From Nesterenkonia muleiensis (lineage in GTDB: Bacteria; Actinomycetota; Actinomycetes; Actinomycetales; Micrococcaceae), in contig NZ_QWLD01000038.1 of assembly GCF_003600155.1 (NCBI RefSeq), forward strand, positions 124,001 to 188,000: DNA of 64,000 nucleotides. Reading direction: 5' to 3'. A program made the position numbers and the translations under genes. Position 1 is the first letter of the stretch. Each line of letters begins with the position of its first letter. Positions 54,973 to 62,521 of the stretch are shown here, one piece after another. The notes under the pieces are model-generated. The model was not told the origin of the DNA. It did not search any database and worked only from the letters and a program-made list of their open reading frames with translations.

Positions 54973-56174
54973 CCTCGACTCTGATCACCAACATTGCCGA
55001 ACTCACCACGGTCGACGCCGAGAACAGGACCCTTCATGGCGCTGCTGTGGTCATCGACGGTGAAGACATCGCCTGGATCGGATCAGCTGACGCGGCCCCT
55101 GCCGCAGACGGGCAGTACGATGCCGGAGGACGCGCGGTGCTGCCCGGCTGGGTGGACTCGCACACCCACCTGGTCTTCGCCGGGGACCGCAGTGCCGAGT
55201 TCGAGGCCCGGATGGCCGGGCAGTCCTATGCCGCGGGGGGCATTAGCGTCACCATGGACGCCACCGGGGCTGCTACCGACAGCCAGTTGGAGGCTCTGGT
55301 GCGCCAGCGCATCGCCGGTGCGGTCGCAGGCGGCACCACCTACCTGGAGACCAAAACCGGCTACGGGCTGAGCCTGGACGAGGAAACCCGGCACGCCCAG
55401 CTGCTCGGTCGGCTGCACCGAGCAGGAGAGCTCGACGCCGTCACCTACCTCGGCGCGCATCTGGTGCCCCCGGGGCAGGATGCTGAGTCATACACCGACC
55501 TGGTGGCCGGGCCCATGCTGGACGCGGTGCGCGACCATGTGCAGTGGGCTGATGTCTTCTGCGAGCACGGTGCCTTCGATGAGCACCAGTCTCGCCGGGT
55601 GCTGGAAGCGGCCCGGGATGTGGGCTTGGGACTGCGCGTCCACGGCAACCAGCTGGGCCCCGGTCCCGGCATCACGCTCGCCACGGAGCTGGGAGCGGCG
55701 TCTGTGGACCATGCGAACTATGTCAACGACGGCGACCTCGCAGCCCTGGCAGCCACCTGGGAGAGATGGGACCCTGGCTCGCGGACCGGGGCGCCGGGAA
55801 CTGTGGCCACGTGCCTGCCGGCCTGTGACCTCTCCACACGGCAGCCACTGGCCCCGGGGCGACGGCTGCTGGAGGCCGGGGTGGAGATCGCCCTGGCGTC
55901 GAACTGTAATCCCGGCACCAGCTATACCAGCTCCATGAACTTCTGCGTCACCACAGCGGTACTGCAGATGGAGCTCTCGCTGTCCGAAGCGATCCGGGCT
56001 GGGACCTATGGGGGTGCCCTGGCACTGCACGCCCAGCACAGAGTGGGTTCAGCCGAAGTCGGAAAGCGCGCAGATCTGCATGTCCTTGATGCGCCCTCTG
56101 CGATCCACCTGGCCTACCGCCCCGGCATGCCCCTGACCCACGCGGTGTACCGGGCAGGACGACGGGTCCACTAA
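54969..56174 (+). CDS. hutI: Imidazolonepropionase
   Basis: Hydrolyses imidazolone-5-propionate to N-formimino-L-glutamate. The 401-aa amidohydrolase-superfamily protein has VLPGWVDSHTHLVFAGDRSAEFEARMAG (metal HxH near residue 66), GTTYLETKTGYGLSLDEETR, LRVHGNQLG with the metal His, SVDHANYVNDGDL, and NCNPGTSYTSSMNF carrying the metal-region residues. It begins with the family beta-sandwich segment. The ATG overlaps the hutF stop (ATGA). It is the last hut gene. Confidence 0.95.
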   Translation: MTSTLITNIAELTTVDAENRTLHGAAVVIDGEDIAWIGSADAAPAADGQYDAGGRAVLPGWVDSHTHLVFAGDRSAEFEARMAGQSYAAGGISVTMDATGAATDSQLEALVRQRIAGAVAGGTTYLETKTGYGLSLDEETRHAQLLGRLHRAGELDAVTYLGAHLVPPGQDAESYTDLVAGPMLDAVRDHVQWADVFCEHGAFDEHQSRRVLEAARDVGLGLRVHGNQLGPGPGITLATELGAASVDHANYVNDGDLAALAATWERWDPGSRTGAPGTVATCLPACDLSTRQPLAPGRRLLEAGVEIALASNCNPGTSYTSSMNFCVTTAVLQMELSLSEAIRAGTYGGALALHAQHRVGSAEVGKRADLHVLDAPSAIHLAYRPGMPLTHAVYRAGRRVH

Positions 56175-56185
56175 ACTCGTGCCCT

Positions 56186-56956
56186 ATGCAGTCAGCTGGT
56201 GAGCTTCTTGTCTACAGGCAGCCTGAGTCTTTCGGTGCGGTCAGAGATCTGGAGCTGGGGCTGAGGCTGCTGGAGGGCACCCGCAAGTATGCGGTGGACC
56301 CCGGGCACCCGGAGGCCACACCACCGATGCTGCGGATCTACCGGCCACAGCCGACGGTGGCTTTCGGCCAGCGGGACCGTAAGCTCGCCGGTTTCCAGTT
56401 GGCTCAGGAGTCTTGCCGACGTCACGGGTTCGAACCTGTGGTGCGCCGTGCCGGTGGCAGGGCGGCGGCATATCATCACGGGTCCCTGGTGGTGGATCAC
56501 ATCGAACCCGATCGCGATCCCATCCGGGAGTCTCAGGCGCGGTTCTCGGCTTTTGCGGAGCTCTACGCCGAAGCCTTGCAGACCGCAGGCGTGCAGGCCA
56601 AGGTGGGTCCGCTGCCCGGTGAATACTGCTACGGGGACTACTCGGTCCACGGAGTCGATGTCGACGAGCCAGATCTGCGGGTCAAGCTCATCGGCACCGC
56701 GCAGCGGCAGATCGCCGTCGGCTGGCTGTTCTCCAGCTCCGTCATCGTGGAGGGCGGAGCAGCAATCCGCAGGGTTCTCAGTGAGGTTTACGAAGCGATG
56801 GGCCTGCCCTGGGATCCGCTGACCGCGGGGGCGGCTTCAGATTTTGCCCCTGGGGTGAGCGTAGAAGCTGTGGAATCCGCCCTTTTAGAGGCCTATGCCC
56901 AGTTTTGGGACCTGCGGACGGTTGTGCCTGCGCAGGTGGGCGGTGTCCCGGCATGA
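56186..56956 (+). CDS. Lipoate-protein ligase A family protein
   Basis: Biotin/lipoate ligase-fold protein, 256 aa. It has LRIYRPQPTVAFGQRDRKLAGFQLA, the RRAGGRAAAYHHGSLVVDHI motif (residues about 92-111) that holds the lipoyl or octanoyl group, and VKLIGTAQRQIAVGWLFSSSVIV with the conserved Lys (about residue 170). It could attach lipoate or transfer octanoyl groups; sequence alone cannot separate these. It begins 11 bp after hutI but TAAACT 8 nt upstream may be its own promoter. The M28 gene overlaps its stop by 4 bp. Confidence 0.82.
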   Translation: MQSAGELLVYRQPESFGAVRDLELGLRLLEGTRKYAVDPGHPEATPPMLRIYRPQPTVAFGQRDRKLAGFQLAQESCRRHGFEPVVRRAGGRAAAYHHGSLVVDHIEPDRDPIRESQARFSAFAELYAEALQTAGVQAKVGPLPGEYCYGDYSVHGVDVDEPDLRVKLIGTAQRQIAVGWLFSSSVIVEGGAAIRRVLSEVYEAMGLPWDPLTAGAASDFAPGVSVEAVESALLEAYAQFWDLRTVVPAQVGGVPA

Positions 56957-57831
56957 CAGGCTCTGAACGTGCCGCCAGGCTGGGTGCACATATTGGAGCG
57001 CTGACTGAGGCTGGGCCCCGCGACCCGGATAATCCGCCCGGCATTGCCGCGGCTCTTGACTATCTCACCTCCACGCTGGCCAGTTACGGATACCAGGCGT
57101 ACCAGCATCACTACGGAGAGCAGGACCACCAGGTCAATGTGATCGTCGAACCCGGAGCAGACCAGGGCGGCGGAACCCTCGACCTCGGTGCGCACTGGGA
57201 CACTGTCGCCGGCAGCCCCGGGGCAGATGACAACGCCAGCGGGGTTGCCGGACTTCTGGAAATCGCCCGAGAATTTGCCGCAGATCCCCCTGCTCGGCCG
57301 GTACGGCTGTGCTTCTTCGCGGAGGAAGAAGCAGGAGGACTGCCTGGCAGCACCACTCATGTGGAGGCTTTCGTGCAGCGCGGGGAAAAGGTTGCGGCGG
57401 CGATGGTGCTGGAGATGATCGGCTACTGCGATCGGCGCCCCGGCTCTCAGCAACTGCCCCAGCAGGCAGCACAGCTTCTGGAATCCGCCGGTGTCGCGGC
57501 GCCGGACCGCGGTGACTTCATCGCCCTAGTCGGTGACACAGCCGCCGGGGAGCTGGTGCTGGCACTGCGCGACGCCGCCGAACAGCTGGAGCCTGAATTG
57601 CCAACAATGCCCCTGGTGGTCCCGGCCGGCGCGCTGGGGGATGGTGCACGCTCAGACCATGCCGCCTACTGGCGGGCGGGAATCCCGGGCCTCATGATCA
57701 CTGATACCGCCAACTTCCGGAACCCGCACTACCACCGGCCCACTGACACCCCGGGGACTCTCGATCTGGACTTCGCCGCTCAAGTGACCACCATGGTGAT
57801 CGCTGCGGTCAGAGGCTCTCAGAAACCGTAG
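56953..57831 (+). CDS. M28-family zinc aminopeptidase-like protein
   Basis: Predicted co-catalytic zinc peptidase, 292 aa with no signal peptide. Metal motifs follow M28 order: LDLGAHWDTVAGSPGADDNASGVAGLLEIARE (His and Asp ligands near residues 80-95), CFFAEEEAGGLPGS (catalytic Glu-Glu), VLEMIGYCD, and the late SDHAAYWRAGIPGLMITDTANFRNPHYHRPTDTP with the last His ligand. The peptide substrate is unknown. The ATG overlaps the previous stop (ATGA). Its 3' end overlaps the convergent VKOR-family gene by 13 bp. Confidence 0.85.
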   Translation: MTGSERAARLGAHIGALTEAGPRDPDNPPGIAAALDYLTSTLASYGYQAYQHHYGEQDHQVNVIVEPGADQGGGTLDLGAHWDTVAGSPGADDNASGVAGLLEIAREFAADPPARPVRLCFFAEEEAGGLPGSTTHVEAFVQRGEKVAAAMVLEMIGYCDRRPGSQQLPQQAAQLLESAGVAAPDRGDFIALVGDTAAGELVLALRDAAEQLEPELPTMPLVVPAGALGDGARSDHAAYWRAGIPGLMITDTANFRNPHYHRPTDTPGTLDLDFAAQVTTMVIAAVRGSQKP

Positions 57832-58493
57832 ATGAAGGCGTCGGTGAAGTTCAGCAGAATGCTGGTGAAGACCAGCAGGTAGAGCACTGCGACCACGACC
57901 CACCACCAGTCCCGGGCCACACGCTTCACACCCGCTGAGGCCGGAATCACTCCGTGGACAATATTGCGGGCAGTGGTTACCACGAACAGCGGAATCACTG
58001 CTGCCCAGACGATCATGCAGTAGGGGCACAGCACACCGATGGTGTAGACCGCGGAATACCACAGCCAGATGATGAACCCGAAGGCAAACACCGCACCAGC
58101 CTGCAGCCCGTGGTAGTACCACCTCGGCATCCTTCCACCGGTGGCCAGCAGGGAGACGGCCACCCCGATCAGCAGCGGAAAGGCCACCACGCCGATGAAG
58201 ATGTTCGGAAACCCGAAGGTGGCGGATTGCCAGGACTGCATCACCTCGCCGCAGGACACCCAGGGGTTGAGATCACAGGCGGTGACATGCTGAGGGTCGT
58301 TCCACAGCCGCACGCGCTCATAGAGCAGCAGGAAACTGGCCAGCGCACCCACTGCGCCGGTGACCAGCAGCCAGATGGCGAATCCCACCGGCTGTGCATA
58401 CCCAGGCAGGACACGCCCGGGCACCTGATCGGTTCTCTGCGGCTCAGCGACGTTCTCCGGCCGCGGATTGTGGGCGTCAAGGGTGGTGGACAT
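57819..58493 (-). CDS. Vitamin K epoxide reductase family protein
   Basis: Integral-membrane thiol oxidoreductase that uses menaquinone to reoxidise a periplasmic disulfide-forming partner. The 224-aa protein has about five helices. Loop cysteines ACDLNPWVSC (about residues 72-81) and the active-site CPYC (about 153-156, GVLCPYCMIVWAAVIPLFV) are both present, as is the conserved FGFPNIFIG segment. No thioredoxin-like partner domain is fused and no DsbA-like gene is adjacent in the window. Confidence 0.92.
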   Translation of the reverse strand: MSTTLDAHNPRPENVAEPQRTDQVPGRVLPGYAQPVGFAIWLLVTGAVGALASFLLLYERVRLWNDPQHVTACDLNPWVSCGEVMQSWQSATFGFPNIFIGVVAFPLLIGVAVSLLATGGRMPRWYYHGLQAGAVFAFGFIIWLWYSAVYTIGVLCPYCMIVWAAVIPLFVVTTARNIVHGVIPASAGVKRVARDWWWVVVAVLYLLVFTSILLNFTDAFIYGF

Positions 58494-58914
58494 ATGCCCA
58501 TTCTACGCCCGGAATGCAGGGACCCGTTAGCGCGGTGGTGCTGCGGACCAGACCAGGAATCGAGCGGGGTCTCCCCGCCGCCGGAACAAAACTGTGCGAT
58601 ACTGAGGACATTGGAAGCGCAGACCACACCTGTACTTCTGAGAAGGCTTTCACACGCGAAGTAGCGGCTGAGCAGGCACCCGTCGTGGACAACCGAGAAC
58701 CAGTCCGCACGGCTTGACAGATCAACCAAGATGCCGCCTCCCCCAACACACTGCGCGTGACCGGAACGAGGCTCATGCTGAGCAGAGCGCGCCGTTGCCG
58801 TCAGGTGACAGGCAGCGCCCGGCTTGAGTACCGGACCGGTGGACCGGCAAGCGATACAAGTCGCGGGCTCGCCGAGTGTGGCAGCGAAGCCCGTGGCGGG
58901 AGCAGAACTTTCTC
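58494..58914. other. 421-bp leader region upstream of rne
   Basis: No gene is apparent. A GATACT -10-like hexamer with a preceding TGTGC lies at 58598-58603 and would give a 5' untranslated region of about 300 nt. TTGACA at 58714 has no matching -10. The region also contains a partial copy of the two-hairpin repeat. Long leaders that mediate autoregulation are known for RNase E in enterobacteria; a similar role here is speculation. Confidence 0.45.
58559..58592 (+). repeat. Partial copy of the two-hairpin repeat upstream of rne
   Basis: CGAGCGGGG, loop TCT, CCCCGCCGCCGG and a trailing ACAAAAC correspond to the second hairpin of the full repeat found upstream of obg. The first hairpin is missing. 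Confidence 0.6.
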
Positions 58915-61479
58915 ATGACAACGAGCACCACCAACGAACCCGAAGAGATCTATAACCCCTTCTCTGCACCTGAACCGGGCCAGCCCGGCGCCGAGGCCAC
59001 TGCGGAGAAGGCTGTTGACGCAGCGGCCGCTGAGCAGGACCCGCTGAACGTGATGTTCCAGGCGCCTGACCTCTCCAAGATTCCGCCCACACCGCCGAAG
59101 GCCCGGCAGGACGACGCCGCGGCAGAAGCCGGCACCGCCGAGCATGACTCAGATGCCGATCAGCAGGATGACGATGGCGGCGAGCCCGGCACCCAGCGGA
59201 AGAACCGGCGCAAGCGCCGTCGCGGGGGGCGAAGCCGCAGCAAGTCCGGGGAGAATCAGGACAGCAGCGACTCCGAGGACCAGGACAAAGACGACTTGGA
59301 CGACCAACGGTCCGGCGCCTCTGCCAAGGAGGAGCAGAAACAGACGAAAGCTGAGGGCACTGGGCAGGACACCGCGCCGTCGCCCTCTGAGGAGGAGACC
59401 CAGGTGATCCGCAAAAAGCGGCGGCGACGCCGCGGTTCTGCGGATATGGAGATTGAGGAAGAGTCCGAGGATGGCCACACGGTCACCCGGATCCGCTCCG
59501 GGCGGGAGTCGGGCTCCGATGCGCCGGCGAAGGTCACCGGGGTCAAGGGCTCCACCCGGCTTGAGGCCAAGCGCCAGCGCCGCAAGGCATCGCGTGAGGG
59601 GGGCCGGCGCCGCGGCATCATCACTGAGGCCGAGTTCCTGGCCCGCCGCGAGTCGGTAGACCGTAAGATGATCGTCCGCCAGCGTGGTGAACGCATCCAG
59701 ATCGGTGTGCTCGAAGACGGGGTGCTCGCCGAACATTACGTCAGCCATACCACCCAGGATTCACTGATCGGCAACGTCTACCTTGGCAAGGTGCAGAACG
59801 TGCTGCCCTCCATGGAAGCCGCCTTCGTGGACATCGGCCGGGGACGCAATGCGGTGCTCTACGCCGGTGAGGTCGACTGGGAGGGGGCCAATATCGGCAA
59901 TGCTCCCCGCAAGATCGAAAATGCGCTGAAATCTGGAGATTCGGTGCTGGTGCAGGTCACCAAGGACCCGGTGGGGAACAAAGGCGCCAGACTCACCAGC
60001 CAGGTCTCACTGCCCGGCCGCTACCTGGTGTTCGTCCCCGGCGGGTCGATGACCGGGATCTCCCGGAAGCTGCCTGACACCGAACGCTCCCGGCTGAAGA
60101 AGATCCTCAAAGAGCAGATGCCCGACAATGCCGGTGTGATTGTGCGCACCGCAGCTGAGGGCGCCTCGGAGGAGGAGCTGACCAATGACATCAACCGCCT
60201 GCGCTCTCTCTGGGAGACCGTCCAGGCGCAGACCAGTGACAAGAAGGTGCTGGCCCCTGAATTGCTCTACGCCGAGCCCGATCTGACCATCAAGGTGGTC
60301 CGCGACGTGTTCAACGAGGACTTCTCCGCCATGGAAGTGCAGGGTGAGGAGACCTGGGACAACATCGAAGCCTATGTCACCTATGTGGCACCGCATCTGC
60401 TGGACCGGTGTAGCCAATGGGATTCCGCTGAGCACGAAGCCGAGGATATCTTTGCCCACCACCGGATCGACGAGCAGCTGAACAAGGCCCTGGAGCGCAA
60501 TGTGAAGCTGCCCTCCGGCGGGTCCTTGGTCTTCGACCGCACCGAGGCGATGACCGTGGTGGATGTCAACACCGGCAAGTTCACCGGCTCTGGCGGCAAC
60601 CTGGAGGAGACGGTCACCAAGAACAACCTAGAGGCCGCTGAGGAGATTGTGCGCCAGCTGAGGCTGCGCGATATCGGCGGGATCATTGTCATCGACTTCA
60701 TTGACATGGTGCTGGAGTCCAATCGGGACCTGGTGCTGCGCCGCATGGTGGAATGTTTGGGCCGGGACCGCACCAAGCATCAGGTGGCCGAAGTCACCAG
60801 CCTTGGCCTGGTCCAGATGACCAGGAAGCGCATGGGCACCGGCCTGCTGGAGGTTTTCTCCACCGAATGCGAGCACTGCTCCGGCCGTGGCATCATCGCT
60901 CATCCCGAACCGGTGGAGAACCGACCCTCCTACACCTCCGCCGGAGAGGTTGCCTCCGGAAAGGGCGCGAAGAAGCGCAAGAAGCGGGGGAAGAAGAACG
61001 ACGACGCCGGCAATCAGCCCGAGCCCAAAGACCTCAAGAAGCTAGAGCGGGCCTCCCAGGGCATGGCCAAAGTGGCGGCCGCCACCAATGGCGCGGCCAA
61101 AACGGAGCAGGAGCAGCAGACGGAGAAGTCCCGCGACTCACAGACGGTGACCATCGGCGGTGAGGCTGTCGAGCTGCCGCGCGGAGAGAAGCCGGCCAAG
61201 AAGGAGAAGGTCCAGCCGGCGGAGAAGCCCGCCTCGTTGGATGCCCTGGAATCGGCGATAGAGACCCGCAGCCGTCAGCGCCGCCGCCGTGCCGCCGGAT
61301 CTGCTCAGGGAGCCTCAGGAGAGGTGACCGAGATCCAGACGGAGGCGCAGGGATCGGAGGCGACCTTCGCCTCCTCCGCCGAGCCCAAGCAGAAGACTGA
61401 GAAGCCCGCAGCGGAGCCGGTGATGCTCGGTGTCGGCGTCAGCGCGGACGAACTTGCTCAGCAGGGCAGGACTGAGTAG
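58915..61479 (+). CDS. rne: Ribonuclease E/G
   Basis: Endoribonuclease for mRNA decay and rRNA/tRNA processing. The 854-aa protein has the catalytic core in the middle, as in other actinobacteria: a long acidic and basic disordered N-terminus (residues 1-255), an S1 RNA-binding domain (about 262-350, from IQIGVLEDG), the catalytic segment TVVDVNTGKFTG with Asp 550 and IIVIDFIDM with Asp 594, and the zinc-link CEHCSGRG (about 653). A Lys/Arg-rich disordered tail follows, where degradosome partners usually bind. The ATG at 58915 lacks a close Shine-Dalgarno; GTG 58876 is an alternative. Confidence 0.94.
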   Translation: MTTSTTNEPEEIYNPFSAPEPGQPGAEATAEKAVDAAAAEQDPLNVMFQAPDLSKIPPTPPKARQDDAAAEAGTAEHDSDADQQDDDGGEPGTQRKNRRKRRRGGRSRSKSGENQDSSDSEDQDKDDLDDQRSGASAKEEQKQTKAEGTGQDTAPSPSEEETQVIRKKRRRRRGSADMEIEEESEDGHTVTRIRSGRESGSDAPAKVTGVKGSTRLEAKRQRRKASREGGRRRGIITEAEFLARRESVDRKMIVRQRGERIQIGVLEDGVLAEHYVSHTTQDSLIGNVYLGKVQNVLPSMEAAFVDIGRGRNAVLYAGEVDWEGANIGNAPRKIENALKSGDSVLVQVTKDPVGNKGARLTSQVSLPGRYLVFVPGGSMTGISRKLPDTERSRLKKILKEQMPDNAGVIVRTAAEGASEEELTNDINRLRSLWETVQAQTSDKKVLAPELLYAEPDLTIKVVRDVFNEDFSAMEVQGEETWDNIEAYVTYVAPHLLDRCSQWDSAEHEAEDIFAHHRIDEQLNKALERNVKLPSGGSLVFDRTEAMTVVDVNTGKFTGSGGNLEETVTKNNLEAAEEIVRQLRLRDIGGIIVIDFIDMVLESNRDLVLRRMVECLGRDRTKHQVAEVTSLGLVQMTRKRMGTGLLEVFSTECEHCSGRGIIAHPEPVENRPSYTSAGEVASGKGAKKRKKRGKKNDDAGNQPEPKDLKKLERASQGMAKVAAATNGAAKTEQEQQTEKSRDSQTVTIGGEAVELPRGEKPAKKEKVQPAEKPASLDALESAIETRSRQRRRRAAGSAQGASGEVTEIQTEAQGSEATFASSAEPKQKTEKPAAEPVMLGVGVSADELAQQGRTE

Positions 61480-61550
61480 AATAAATCGCTGGTGCTATTG
61501 CGCGCCCAGAATCTTTTTCATGCACGTTCAACGAGAGAAGTGAGTCCCAA

Positions 61551-61859
61551 GTGGTGTACGCGATTGTCCGCGCAGGCGGCCGACAGGAGAAGGTTTCCGT
61601 CGGAGACCTTGTGACCCTTGACCGCGTCGAGGCCGAGGCAGGCAGCGCCATCGAGCTGCCGGCAGTGATGCTGGTAGACGGGGACAAGGTCACTACCTCC
61701 GCCGATGAGCTGTCCGCAGTCAAGGTCACCGCCGAGGTTCAGGAGAATCTCCGCGGCAAGAAGATCGTCATCCATAAGTTCAAGAACAAGACCGGTTACC
61801 ACAAGCGTCAGGGCCACCGCTCTGAGCTGACCCGTGTGAAGGTGACCTCCATCGCCTGA
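61551..61859 (+). CDS. rplU: 50S ribosomal protein L21
   Basis: Ribosomal large-subunit protein, 102 aa, complete from [25 protein letters not shown] to KVTSIA, with the L21 signature [31 protein letters not shown] at the end. It begins with tandem GTG codons (61551, 61554). It lies 71 bp after rne, with a T5 tract in the spacer, and leads the conserved rplU-rpmA-obg group. Confidence 0.97.
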   Translation: MVYAIVRAGGRQEKVSVGDLVTLDRVEAEAGSAIELPAVMLVDGDKVTTSADELSAVKVTAEVQENLRGKKIVIHKFKNKTGYHKRQGHRSELTRVKVTSIA

Positions 61860-61909
61860 CCCGGCGGTAGACTGGTACCTGAGTTCCGATTCCTGAGAGG
61901 TAGAGACCC

Positions 61910-62167
61910 ATGGCACATAAGAAAGGCGCGAGCTCGACTCGCAACGGCCGCGACTCCAATGCGCAGCGCCTCGGCGTCAAGCGCTTCGGCGGCCAGAACG
62001 TCTCCGCCGGCGAGATTCTGATCCGTCAGCGCGGCACCAAGTTCCACCCCGGCACCAATGTGGGCCGCGGTGGCGACGACACCCTGTTTGCTCTGGCCGA
62101 TGGTGCTGTCGAATTTGGCAATAAGCGCGGCCGCAAGGTCGTGAACATCGTCCCAGTGGCCGCCTAG
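61910..62167 (+). CDS. rpmA: 50S ribosomal protein L27
   Basis: Ribosomal protein near the peptidyl-transferase centre, 85 aa. [30 protein letters not shown] at the N-terminus and [30 protein letters not shown] are diagnostic. No N-terminal cleavable extension is present, unlike Firmicutes. GAGAGG precedes the ATG. Confidence 0.97.
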   Translation: MAHKKGASSTRNGRDSNAQRLGVKRFGGQNVSAGEILIRQRGTKFHPGTNVGRGGDDTLFALADGAVEFGNKRGRKVVNIVPVAA

Positions 62168-62185
62168 GCGCGGACCACGGAGTAT

Positions 62186-62229
62186 AAGGGCCCCGCGGCA
62201 GAGATGCTGGCGGGGCCCTTTTCTTTCGG
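62186..62229 (+). terminator. Terminator after rpmA
   Basis: AAGGGCCCCGC (62186-62196) pairs with GCGGGGCCCTT (62210-62220) in an 11-bp perfect stem with a 13-nt loop, followed by TTCTTTCGG. It separates rplU-rpmA from obg. Confidence 0.85.
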
Positions 62230-62262
62230 CAGGACGGAGGTGGTGGCTTCGCCGCCGGCACG

Positions 62263-62332
62263 CACCTTTAGGTGCGAAGGCCGGTGCAAGCCGGCCGAGA
62301 GGCGAGCGGGGTTTCCCTGCCGCCGGGACGAA
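62263..62332 (+). repeat. Two-hairpin intergenic repeat, copy 1 upstream of obg
   Basis: CTTTAGGTGCGAA, stem 1 GGCCGG/CCGGCC (62279-62284 with 62291-62296), GAGAGGCGAG, stem 2 CGGGG-TTT-CCCTG, then CCGCCGGGACGAA. A further small hairpin CGCACC-TTTA-GGTGCG overlaps its 5' end (62261-62276). Confidence 0.75.
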
Positions 62333-62402
62333 ACTCTAGGTGCGAAGGCCAGTGTCAGCTGGCCAAGAGCCGAGGCGGCTCTGCCGCCCGGCGGGACGGG
62401 CA
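62331..62402 (+). repeat. Two-hairpin intergenic repeat, copy 2 upstream of obg
   Basis: TCTAGGTGCGAA, stem 1 GGCCAG/CTGGCC (62347-62352 with 62359-62364), AAGAGCCGA, stem 2 replaced by GGCGGC-TCT-GCCGCC, then CGGCGGGAC. Both stems differ in sequence from copy 1 yet still pair perfectly. Confidence 0.75.
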
Positions 62403-62405
62403 CTG

Positions 62406-62439
62406 TGGCGAGCGGGGTCTCCCCGCCGCCGGGACCAAC
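62406..62439 (+). repeat. Two-hairpin repeat, partial copy 3 upstream of obg
   Basis: Only the second half is present: GGCGAG, CGGGG-TCT-CCCCG, CCGCCGGGACCAA. It is nearly identical to the partial copy upstream of rne. Confidence 0.7.
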
Positions 62440-62506
62440 TTCAGGCGTGAAGGCCGCGGCAGCGGCCGAGAGGCGAGCGGGGTTTCCCCGCCGCCGGGAC
62501 CAACAC
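62437..62506 (+). repeat. Two-hairpin intergenic repeat, copy 4 upstream of obg
   Basis: CTTCAGGCGTGAA, stem 1 GGCCGC/GCGGCC (62452-62457 with 62462-62467) with a GGCA loop, GAGAGGCGAG, stem 2 CGGGG-TTT-CCCCG, CCGCCGGGACCAA. It ends 16 nt before the obg start, just ahead of its GAGGAG ribosome site. Confidence 0.75.
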
Positions 62507-62521
62507 AGAGGAGATTCACCG

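Noticed and set aside
58714-58742. TTGACA-based promoter for rne
   Set aside because: No -10 hexamer occurs at 16-19 nt spacing; the sequence there is CT-rich.
62263-62506. CRISPR array upstream of obg
   Set aside because: Units are contiguous, imperfect, self-pairing and differ in length; there are no uniform repeats with unique spacers and no cas genes.
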